Below, piece by piece: positions 1 to 11,300 of a stretch of 64,000 bases of DNA. A model generated the notes under the pieces. The model saw only the letters and a list, made by a program, of their open reading frames with translations, ran no database searches and was not told the origin of the DNA. The stretch covers positions 1-64,000 of the forward strand of contig CAXARO010001781.1 in the NCBI GenBank assembly GCA_963971305.1, in the 5' to 3' direction. Origin of the DNA: Arcuatula senhousia. Its lineage: Eukaryota; Mollusca; Bivalvia; Mytilida; Mytilidae. The position numbers and the translations under genes were made by a program. The stretch's first letter is position 1, and the number at the start of each line of letters is the position of its first letter.

Positions 1-283
1 TTTTGTGTCAGACACGAAGGTCCATCGCCAAATCATAATATACTCAATAAAGAATCTGTTGCAACACATAGCGGATACAGCCTTCTTTTAAACCTTTCGA
101 TATTCTACACAAACACACCAAGGACAGTCTCTTTCATTTGACTTCTTTTTTCTGAACCATGGTTTGGATGCATGCACGTTTTCACCATAACATTTAACTG
201 TAATTCTAAAATATTCTCTTCAAATATGAAAGAGGTCCCATCATCGTTTATACCTTTGCGTCGTACTTCAACTGTTGCACCGA

Positions 284-640
284 AGGTGGCAACGTGACGG
301 GTGCGCTAGATGCTTACTCTCCTTGGGCACCTGAGTTCATAGTCGATTCGCGTTGCTGATTGGTTGTTAAATGTGGGGGGGGGGGTTGATAGGTTTGTTT
401 GGTTGGGTTTTTTTTTTTTTTGACGATTTATGTCATCCAATGCTGTTGGTTTTTTTCGGAGTTTGTGTTGTTGATTGATATTTAGTTATTTTTGTGTTTC
501 CATGTTTTACATGTTGTCTGTTTCTGTCCCGTTCTTGTTGGTGTCTACTGGTTTTGTCTCTACCCTTTCGAACTTTTGACATTCGGATACCCCATTGGTA
601 CCTCTGCTTTCTACAACAGATGGCTGCCTTTTGGTACTCC
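284..640 (+). repeat. Penelope-like element 3' tail relic
   Basis: The stretch beginning GGCAACGTGACGGG at 288 matches, with substitutions and gaps, the sequence at 13786-13990 that follows a Penelope-like reverse transcriptase fragment in the same orientation. Shared landmarks are GCTTACTCT, GCACCTGAGTTCA and CGCGTTGCTGA, then a T/G-rich tract. No RT coding survives here. It is an old 3' fragment. Confidence 0.5.
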
Positions 641-1815
641 TTTGGTTCTTTAACTTCGAATTAGTGTTACGTGATTCATAAACTTCCAGACTGTCTGAAA
701 AATCCCCACTCAAAAATAGTCACTCTGGCACGTCATTACCGGATACTTTAACATCATACAACATTTTGACTAAAAGGACCAAAACATCCTGAGGAATAAC
801 CATAACCATATCTAGGCCCTAGCAGACTAGCAGACTATGCCAGAAAATGGGAAAGTAGAAAAAGAAAGTGACGTAATTTGAGCTTGTTTAAAATGTTTAA
901 GGATGGTCACTCCTGAACTTTTTTATATCAAACATTTTATGATTTGTGATGGAAATGATAGATAACTGCCCGCTTAATAAAATGACAAAACGAAAAATAT
1001 ATGTCCCGTGTGCTCGTTTCAGAGATATAACGTCAAAAATTTTGCAGAAAATACTTTACATAGCTTTATCACTATTGTGACGTTTTTGGTCTTAAAACCA
1101 TGAAGTTGTATCAAGAATTTCAAGAAATTTTGTACAGATGGTTTTTAAGGTCTATATAATCAGGAAATGTTAAAATAAGTAGGGGCCAGTGTGCAAAAAA
1201 TTTCTTCAGTAATTAAAGGTAAAGTCTAAAGGAGTTCCAAAATTAAACTGGAATTCTGAAACATGAAGAGTGACCATCCTTAAGGTTAAGGTTCGTGGTT
1301 CGATCCTCGTCAATTATGAAAATTTCATGGACCAATTTTTCGACTTTCTCTTGACACCATTTGCGAGGGTGGTCGAAAGAAACTAGTATGCTAATTTTTG
1401 GACATGTTGAAAGGGACGAAAAATGTTCCCCAAGGTTTTGGAATAGCAATATCTTGTTTAAGACCCATTAAAGGCCACACTCACGAACTGGTGATGGATT
1501 TATAGAAGCTTTAGTTGGTTGTTTCACAATCCAGGATAAATAAGTATTTTAAACTAAAATGATTTATGGTTATTTGAAACTTTTGAAAGGTTGGATGTTT
1601 TCGAGACATTATCTACCTTGCATGCCAAATATGTTGTCATACCTACAAATACGGACCGATAACCTAGATCCGGGTTAAGGTAGTTATATTCTATGTCGTG
1701 TCAATTTGACAAGATGTGTGCAATATATTTCAAGTTGTCAGATATGGCACCATTATCACACCTCTTCCTAAAAGTTTATCTAGGTTCTAGATTTGTACGA
1801 AAAAATGTATACATG

Positions 1816-2046
1816 TATATAGGCCAAAAAAAAGTAGGTCAGTTTACTGTCACCAAAACCTACCTTATTTTTAACCCCTTCCCTAAAGTTTTTTTTTTTT
1901 TGCATTTTCCATTAAGCACTGTTAAAGTCACAAAGCTGTCCCCATAGACTCAAGGTAAAAAAAAAATATTAAAAAAAAATTCCTACCTATCGACCCTAAT
2001 TTTTTTAGCATGTGACAGTAAACACACACTTTTTTTGGCCTATATA
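1816..2046. repeat. Short inverted-repeat element (MITE) next to a splice acceptor
   Basis: The ends are inverted: ATATAGGCCAAAAAAAAGT with GTTTACTGTCAC on the left, and GTGACAGTAAAC with ACTTTTTTTGGCCTATAT on the right. The middle is A- and T-rich and also partly self-complementary. Flanking TA-rich sequence would fit a TA or TATA target duplication. No coding capacity. It ends about 33 bp before the acceptor AG at 2078-2079, so it may contribute to that intron 3' end. Confidence 0.6.
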
Positions 2047-2079
2047 TATCAATTTATATTTTATTTCATCTATTTTCAG

Positions 2080-2148
2080 GCATGGTATTGATAGTCTTTT
2101 GAGGATATCAAAAAACTGCTATAAGGTCATCCTAGTCATAGAAGCAGC
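2080..2148 (+). other. 5' UTR part of the first coding exon, with a short upstream ORF
   Basis: A pyrimidine-rich tract ending TTTTCAG at 2079 is a good splice acceptor. The 69 bases to the ATG at 2149 would be 5' UTR. They contain an upstream ATG at 2082 that opens a six-codon ORF ending at TGA 2100-2102. This could dampen translation of the main ORF, but that is inference. Confidence 0.5.
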
Positions 2149-2346
2149 ATGGAACTCGTTAATTTAGAATACTCATATAACGAATATAAAGCAACACAAA
2201 GCAAATTTTGGGACGACATACCTTATACTAACCTCTTAAAACGACGAAAAAATGACAGAAAACGGAACAAAGATTATAGTTTTTTACTCAAGAAGAGACC
2301 TGCTCAAATGGAAAGAATTGCAGACTTTAAAATGTCAAAGAAAAAG
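2149..2346 (+). CDS. SAMD9-like gene, coding exon 1 (start codon, basic N-terminus)
   Basis: ATG at 2149 opens 66 codons ending in SKKK, followed by the donor AAG|GTAATC at 2346/2347. The segment is rich in Lys and Arg (for example LLKRRKNDRKRNK) and has no domain I recognise. A nuclear-localisation-like basic patch is possible. The start was chosen because it is the first ATG in this frame after the acceptor at 2079 and because the exon joins in phase 0 to the next one. Confidence 0.65.
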
Positions 2347-5300
2347 GTAATCTTACCGGTAGTCATTCATGCCAATCTAAATCACCATTATGGTCTTTTA
2401 AGCTCAGCTTCAATAAAGGCTCATTTTTAAGGAATGACCACAATAATGGGCAATGTCCAAATGCTCATAGAATATAAAGTTGATAAGTAGTAATACATGT
2501 GGTTCATGTCTATAATTTCTCAGGAAGGATTCGCCTTCTGCGCCATCATATCCTCTTCCGGCCAGCCATCTTGCTTCCGGACATCTTTTTTGACGCAACT
2601 TCTGGTTATTTATGGGTAGTAATTTCGTTAAGTCGCCGCACGGAAAAGGCTTGTATCCAAGTAATTTCTTGGCCCATTCCTATCGAGTTTCTTGCATTAT
2701 AAAGCTTCTTTAGGTTAGTCGCTTGGCCATTTGGTGACCATTTCTATTTTCTTATTAAAAATGGACTTGTCATATATCGCTGGAACTCTCGTGAAACGTA
2801 GATGGCGGTTTTAAGTTGTTTAAGCTGTGGTTGTCAGAGATCACTTGATTATTTTAAAATTGTAATATATCATTGTAAAGCATATGGAGTTTAGTTTTCA
2901 ATTCATCCTTTGTATGTGCCTTATGGGAGTAACTAGTGGTGTTTTACTGTGTTTTAAGTAAAGGGCTTGGTGTTATTGGGTGACGTTTTTAATGTAGTTT
3001 GGCTTGCTTTGTGTATAAGGATTAGGCTATTGTTTTGCATGTTTAAATAGGTTACATAAGGCGTTAGGGATAACAAGTCGACTTTAATTTTCGATATTTA
3101 ATTATGAAAACAGTTTAAGGTTTTAGTCTTCACATTTGTCTTCTTAACTCTCCTCATCGGGTCTGAACTGTTATATTTTCTCTCCAACGAGTAGTTTCAC
3201 TTCTTACTAGCATATTTTCAGGACGCTTCATACTCATGATCTTCATCGTCTCCAGAAATAACATGACCTGTAATAGCCGGAAGTTGCGTCTTAACAAGAT
3301 TGCTGACCGGAAGCAAGATGGCCGAAAAGATTAAAAATGGTGTGATGCCACACTTAGACACAGACAGGGGTAGAAGGGGATACCGTCCTGAGAGAGTGAA
3401 CCACATGTATTAGTACTGACATAGCTGCTACGTATTGAGCGTTTTGTTAGACTATTTGAATTACTACTGCTACTGCTATACAGGAAGATGAAATTAAATA
3501 AGAAATAGTGGTAAAATAACTATTTAGAATTTCGTAACTGTGTAATAATGAATCCTTTCTGATTTGATATTTTTTGGGAAGTTAATTTATGAAGCGATTC
3601 TCCTGCTATTATAGTTTTGTTTTAATTTCAGAAAAGAGGGGTAGAAAACACAAAAGTTGAAGATTCAGATAAAACCTTTTTATCAAGCACAAGGAGATTC
3701 ATAGAACATTCAAAACTTAAAGCACCTTTAAACATAACTGATGTTGATCTTTCATGCTATACAGCACAAGATGACAATGCAACAGTCACTATAGAAAAAA
3801 TAGGACCACGAAAAAGCGAAAACTGCAAAAATGTTTATGTTGAATACAACAAACATCATCATACTCTTGACATTCAAGATTGCTCTCCAGAAATGATCAT
3901 TGACAATGTATCAAAACTCACATTGGTTCCGAAGGATTTGATGATAGTTTTTCACAAAGGCAAAATTTTGAATAGAAATTTATCCCTACCAGACATTGAG
4001 CCTTATGATTGCCTCAAGGTTATTGTGAAGGGCAAAGGAGGGATGCAAAAAGAAGGTAACTGTGTAGATATACACGTATATATTTTCATTTACTAATTAT
4101 TGTCCCACAGGGTGTTTTACAAATATAAAAAATCATGACTTTTAACATACATAGACATAAGAAGAGCTGTAATGAGACAAAAAGACAAAATTAAATAAAA
4201 AAAATAATTCTAAATATCATAATTTGCCAATATATGATCAATACATATATATATATTTAACTTGTTATGCTTACAATGTGTAATTGCATTCAAATGATAT
4301 AACTTTGTGAGACCTACAGTTCCCTTAACTTAGGCAAGGTATTGTTAGTGTATTTATTTTTTTAGCTAGATAAGGCATGGAGTGAGCACTGCTTGAAGCA
4401 GTCATTTAATTTTTTTTATCTATCCGATATAATTGAAACAGACAAGGCCTCTGAAATAGAAATCCCAGCGAATATCAGGGAATGCTCAACTAGTGTAGTG
4501 AACATTCAATTGAAGATCTTCCCAATATGTTAAAACATGGTTAACCGATTTTTTGTTCATTTTGTGGGAAGCACACAAGTTCTTGATTATGGAATTCCAT
4601 ATCTTTCTCTCTGCTAAAATTCGCTAATGTAAGTGTTTTCCCGCGCATAAAAAGGCCCCAAAATGACATGGTTTTAGAAGTTAAAAAATCAATGTATAAC
4701 AATCAGATACATTGAATTTTGACCGTTCCTCTAGGCCATTTTGTTAAATATTTTGTAACTTTTAAGATTTAACGTTCTAAATTTGAAAAACATGAAAACC
4801 TAGGAAATTATTAAATCAACCTCATACATTATACATGTCAAACAATGTATTATACTATTTAAATATTATACTGTTGTTATATTTGGTTGTTCAAGATGGA
4901 TAAAAATAGGGCATCTTATCATATGGGACATTAAATGATACCGCGCCACGTTAATAAACATATTAAAGAAACACTTTTTCACCCAAACAGCTTTGACAAG
5001 TTGGGAGATTTTATGGCCATGTTTACCTTTTTGATTGTCCATTGACCAATACACTTAATAAAATAGGTGTCAATAAGTGGAACATAACATTACTTTATTA
5101 GGAGAATTTATCCATGTTAAACAAAATAACGTTTAAAACCAATGATATTTGATATTTGCGAAATATGAGCGAGGAAGTTAAAGAATACATGTTTATGTTA
5201 AGAACTTTTCTATCAAACCGACGAAAACTTTTTACCATTTTTCCCCATTTGAAAGGTCATTCTTCCGTAAATGACTCTTTTCAGTGTGAGATGACCAGGT

Positions 5301-8300
5301 TGAGATGCGAGCACGTGCAACGATCTCACACTGGTCAATTAACCAATGATAACCACCGGTACTGATATTGATCGATGATGTTGACCAATGAAATGCAATG
5401 TTATTTAAAACTTTCGGTTTTTAGAATGAAGCCACCTAAGGTTTTAGAATATAAAATTTTTATTTTTACGGAAGAAATAGGTACTTACACGCGTTCTTGG
5501 AAACCGGCAATGATCTTTCACTCGTGATAGAATTTTTTGGGTCTTTTGGCTCGTTCCGCTGCGCTCCACTCACAAAAAGACTGAAAAATTCTATCACTCG
5601 TGAAAGATCAGCCGGTCTTTTCCAAGAACTTATGTAAGAACCTATAAATCTTTTACAATATTGATTGATTAATAGGTCAAACGAAATTTAGAAAACCCGA
5701 CCTGTTTAATAATTTCTTAATTAGAATACGGTATAATTAATCAGCAGGTGTCAATATCACCTGTTCACTTCATTGACTACCTTTCTCTTGCAATTATCAA
5801 TCAGCCAAAGCGTGGTGCGGTGACTACCTTTCATCGTGTTTGTGCATGGTTTGTGTAATACTAGTACCCAAATTAAAAATGTGTCTAAAGAGTTTTAGTT
5901 CCCACTTTTTTTCCGTTTTTGAAGTGTTGGAAAAACAATTAATTAACTACATAATTATTTGCAACTTGACAAAAAAAAAGATTCATACAGTCTGAGACAA
6001 TAATTAATTCGATATGATTTTCTAAGCTACAGTTTATTGTTTTTATATATTTTTTTATTAGAAAGGGTATTTTATTAACATTTTCGCACTTCAATGTTCA
6101 ATAGACTCTGGCGGACCAAAGGGGTTGATTTTCGTTAAAAGAAAGTGTTCTAGAACCCATTCAACCAGGTAAATGTCAACTTCTAATACACAGGAAACAA
6201 TATTAAACCCCTGTGGTGCCGATAGTTTGCACGGGGGTACTAATAGAAAATAAAGAGATGTGGAATAAGTGTACGCGACACAGCCCACAATTAAACGGCA
6301 ATTTAGAAAAACCACAATGGACAACCGCCAGCAGCCTTCAACGATGCAATTTGGCACTGCTCGTGGTATGGTCTAAATAAGATGCATATAATTCAAATAC
6401 AGCCCTGAAATAGTCACGGATAGACATACACATACACATACACAGGAAACGGCAGGTGAACCCCTGTTGTGCCAGTGGTTTTTAGAAGGGAATAAAGTTT
6501 TCTACACAGAAAACCATAAGTAAGCCCCTGTGGTGCGATGGTTTACGCGGAAGGACTAATTATCAAAATATCACTTCAAACGAATCATGCAAGGTAATCC
6601 CAGTAGGGTGTCTGGGAACCATGAATTTTAAACAGGATGTATAAAAGAAATAGTATAGGGCAATTCTACATACTGAAAATTGAAATATATATTTTCCGAA
6701 AATGGCTGTACGGCGTATCAATTTTTTTTTAATTCTTTATTTTTATACGAATTAATTCTGAACTTTACAATTGGTACCATTTTAAAACGTTTCACTATCA
6801 ATCATTAGACTGACTTTTATTTTATCATTACCGACTTAATTTTAATTATTCCAAATTGTCCGTTGTGGTACACATCGGTAAATACCACTAGGGTTTAGGA
6901 TGCAACATTCACTCTGTGTATTGGCTTTGAGCAGCGCCATCTAGTACAAATCACGTGACCCTCCAAGGATCGAATTTTTATGCCCCGCCAACTTTGTTGG
7001 GGGGCATATAGTTTTTCGGTCCGTTCGTCCTTCCGTCCGTCCGTCCTTCCGTCCGTCCGTCACACTTTAGTTTTCCGCACTTTTTTTCGACATCATTGCA
7101 TATATTCAAAAGATTTTTGGTATGTGAGTCTACCATGATGAGTTACAGGTCAAGTTCGAGTTTCGTTCCGGTCCACTGATTTTGACCTAATAAGGCCCGA
7201 GACCATAGTTATTTTTTCCAAATTTTTAATGCATTTTCAATATAGCCTTATGTGAAATTAAAAAAATCGCACCATTTCTTTTTAAATGAAACTTTGGTTA
7301 CATAAAGTTCGTTTACTTCCAGAACATTAGTTAAAAATTCAGAAAATCCTACCGTCTAAAAAAATTTTGATTTTTTTTTTTAATTTACACCTAAGGGGGT
7401 CAGAAAAGAGGTGCTTGAAAAATGAAAAAATCACCTTTTTGCACTAAGCCGAATCACAACTTTATCAATGAATTTCACAAAAAATAAAGTTTGATAAATT
7501 TATACTATCTTTAATCTCTCATTTCACTCCAAGTTCATCCTTTAGTCATAAAAACTAACATTACAATAGCATTTACAAGAAATACTATGTTTTAATAGGG
7601 ACTATATTATTGGACAACGAAAATTGAAGGGAGCTAACTGTGGTCTCGTACCTAATAGTCCTCAGAAAAGCCTCGGACAGTCAAATAAAATAATTTTCAC
7701 ATAGAATAGTCTTTTTCCAACTGAACTGCCAAGTTTCAAAGTGATCAGACCAACAATAGTGAAATTATTAGCACTACAAAACACTAGTTGCATATAAGAA
7801 TTTTGATCGAAAATACACCAGGAAAATCCATGAGGCCTATTTGGCCAATTTTTTTTTATTTCATTAAAGTTCACAAAACTAATGGCTGAAATCAATTACA
7901 TTATCCCCTCTGAGCATGGAAAACACAAGTTTCAGTGAAATATCTGCATGGTTTCAAATTTTGACCCTTTCCCATATTTGCGGATAGGAAAATTAGCCAT
8001 TTTAGCCTTATAGAGGGGTACATGTATGGCCATGAGAATTTTTTAAGAAAGGAAATGAAATGTTGAGACCAAAAGGGGTTTAAAATGTTAAATACATAAT
8101 AAGCTTACAAAATAAAACAAAAAAACACCATATTCATATGAAAAATATGTCATAAATAGTGTTTAGGAGTGGATAAATGGTGTAATTTCAAAATGCTTTT
8201 TCCCAACACATCACTAAAAACTAATGTTTGAGGGTAAAAAAATGTAAAAAATGCAACAACTTGCAACAATAAAGGTGTATTTAGTATGAGATGATGATGA

Positions 8301-11300
8301 TGAACAGAATTTAACAGCAAAAAGACTAGTCAATGCACTTTAGATGAAAATTGGTTCAAGACTCATGTGCGAAATAAGGAAAAACGGCCAAATCTACAGC
8401 AAGATATGGGGGATATTTTCAATCCTGTGACTTTTTCTATGAAATCCAGAGACCTTTCATTTGCTATTTTGTGTTGTTTAGCTATTTTTCAGTTTATTCT
8501 GACTGTTTTTTCTAAAATATACCCTATACAGAAAGATTACATTGATATGGCATTCATAGGTCCAACACAAAAAAGCTTATCTGCTGCCGCAGCCCCATTT
8601 TGCAAGTAGTAAAATAATTTTTTTTCAGAAAAAATTTATAAAGTCTAGTTTAAACAGTTTCCTTACATCATATAAGAAGATTTATAGCTGTTGTAGCCCT
8701 TTGGAAGTCATAATCTGCAAGCATTGGCCCTATAAATGTTAAAATAATACAAAACAGGCCATTACCATTGAAAATCCCATAGACATACAAATATGGCTAA
8801 GTATGGCAAATATTGGGATAAACTCATGAAATAAAGGCTGAAATTGAAAGAACTTGTTAATCTAAACAACTTTAAACCATTAATGGCATTGCAAAATAAT
8901 TCTAAGAGGTGTAAATAGGCCATTCTTACCCCTCTAATAAGGCCCGAGACCATAGTTATTTTTTCCAAATTTTTAATGCATTTTCAATATAGCCTTATGT
9001 GAAATTAAAAAAATCGCACCATTTCTTTTTAAATGAAACTTTGGTTACATAAAGTTCGTTTACTTCCAGAACATTAGTTAAAAATTCAGAAAATCCTACC
9101 GTCTAAAAAAATTTTGATTTTTTTTTTTAATTTACACCTAAGGGGGTCAGAAAAGAGGGCTTGAAAAATGAAAAAATCACCTTTTTGCACTAAGCCGAAT
9201 CACAACTTTATCAATGAATTTCACAAAAAATAAAGTTTGATAAATTTATACTATCTTTAATCTCTCATTTCACTCCAAGTTCATCCTTTAGTCATAAAAA
9301 CTAACATTACAATAGCATTTACAAGAAATACTATGTTTTAATAGGGACTATATTATTGGACAACGAAAATTGAAGGGAGCTAACTGTGGTCTCGTACCAA
9401 ATTACGGCCCTTGAACTTAGCAAATTTTGTAAAAAAAAAGTTTTCCGCACTTTTTTTCCACATCCTTGCATATATTCAAAAGATTTTTGGTATGTGAGTC
9501 TACCATGATGAGTTACAGGTCAAGTTCGAGTTTCGTTCCGGTCCACTGATTTTGACCTAAATTACGGCCCTTGAACTTAGCAAATTTTGAAGAAAAAAAA
9601 GTTTTCCGCACTTTTTTTCCACATCCTTGCATATATTCAAAAGATTTTTGGTATGTGAGTCTACCATGATGAGTTACAGGTCAAGTTTGAGTTTCGTTCC
9701 GGTCCACTGATTTTGACCTAAATTACGGCCCTTGAACTTAGCAAATTTTGTAAAAAAAAAGTTTTCCGCACTTTTTTTCCACATCCTTGCATATATTCAA
9801 AAGATTTTTGGTATGTGAGTCTACCATGATGAGTTACAGGTCAAGTTCGAGTTTCGTTTCGGTCCACTGATTTTGACCTAAATTACGGCCCTTGAACTTA
9901 GCAAATTTTGTAAAAAAAAGTTTTCCGCACTTTTTTTCCACATCCTTGCATCCTTGCATATATTCTAAAGATTTTTTGTATGTGAGTCTACCATGATGAG
10001 TTACAGGTCAAGTTCGAGTTTCGTTCCGATCCACTGATTTTGACCCAAATTAGGGCCCTTGGACTTAGCAAATTTGGTAAAAATAACAGTTTTATTTTAT
10101 TTGCCAGCGGGGCATCAGTGTCATCTTGACACATTTCCTTGTTTTACTTTCAAAAGCCAATTTTATCCTAACTATGCATATTTGAGCGCTAGGAATTTCA
10201 CCAAAGTTATTTTTACATGATAGTCTTTCAATGTACAAATTTTGAAAAAATCGCGAACTTACACTTTAATAGTATTTCGGTAAATAAGTTTTATTTCTCC
10301 AGAAAAACTCACAAACACGCCTGACCTTGACAGTGACATACACGGAGTAACTTAAAAAGATAAACAATATGTTTTTTTTAAGTTTAAACCTGTACAAACA
10401 TTTACAACATTTTACCAGCATGTAATTATTTTCAAGTGTGGACCTTAAAATTTACGCACAATTTCAACATGACCGTTGACTGTACAAAATATTGCATTCA
10501 ATGTATAAATAATTGATTTTTACTTTCAAAATTGTATATTTTTTGCTAACAGAGATCGCTAAAACAGACGGAACTTCAGAAACAGCAACACCAGTGAAAA
10601 CCATAGAAACAAAACCTGATTTGTCAGATCTTGAGAAAGACATGAAAGCTCTTGAAAACAAGGGTAGGTCAAATTCAATCACACTGATTTACTTAACTTC
10701 GAAATTTACCCAGTTAAAATGATAATTTATAAATTTTAAGGCTCCTATCAAAATAAGAACCTTAAGAATATGTTTCATAATGGCTAACTTGAGACTTTTT
10801 TACTCAGTCCTATTTTACTAGAGGTAGCAGGAAGGTTAATATATTTGAGCTTTTTCAAATTTCTCTGAATTAGTAAATGTACATGTCTTCCCGCGCAAAA
10901 ATGCTCTCAATGTCGTCGACTTAAGGTGGCTCGACGCTTTAAAGCTGAGCATCTTTTTAGGCGAGCGGCGGGTATCGAAAAAATCGAATAATTAAGAAGT
11001 TTAAATGACCCGGGAACCTCATAAGATTTTTTGAACTTAATTGAAAGTTTGACTATTCTACTTTATGAATATATATGTTTGACAAGTCAAATATGGTCAA
11101 TAATAATAACTTTATTCTCATCAACCAATCTTACAGAGGTACAGAGAAATACTATATACAATATTTACAATATTACATAAAATGACATCATAAACATCAA
11201 CAAATAAAGATACTAATACAATGTAATTAACAGACAGACAGACAGACAGACAGACAGTTAGTCAAGAAGACTCGTTTTTTTATTGATTATCTTAATAAAT

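Larger units (their letters stand above)
1..2079. other. 5' flank of the SAMD9-like gene; no gene seen
   Basis: AT-rich sequence with homopolymer runs (G at about 375-384, T at about 409-420) and two recognisable repeat relics listed separately. I found no coding exon with convincing splice sites. A promoter or untranslated first exon for the gene that starts at 2149 should lie here or further left, but nothing in the sequence lets me place it. Confidence 0.5.
6980..10141 (+). mobile_element. Helentron-like non-autonomous element with CCGT microsatellite and 160-bp tandem core
   Basis: It begins with a palindromic end (TGCCCCGCC, AACTTTGTTGG, GGGGCATA), followed by a TCCG/TCCGT microsatellite at 7019-7062 and a tandem core, and ends with GCGGGGCATCAG and TCATCTTGACACATTTCCTTG. 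This order (palindrome, microsatellite, core repeats, second terminal motif) is what I know from bivalve pearl/CvA-type elements, linked in the literature to Helentron-type Helitrons. The 3' terminus is set by eye. The array is interrupted by a 2.2-kb insertion (7191-9398). No Rep/helicase ORF is present. Confidence 0.6.

Noticed and set aside
9399..10095. Regularly spaced repeats resembling a CRISPR array
   Set aside because: Units are about 160 bp with no separate unique spacers, in a eukaryotic intron. This is an element core minisatellite.
11231..11256. GACA run as a telomere-like or regulatory repeat
   Set aside because: It lies in the 3' part of the LINE just after its stop codon and is a simple microsatellite.
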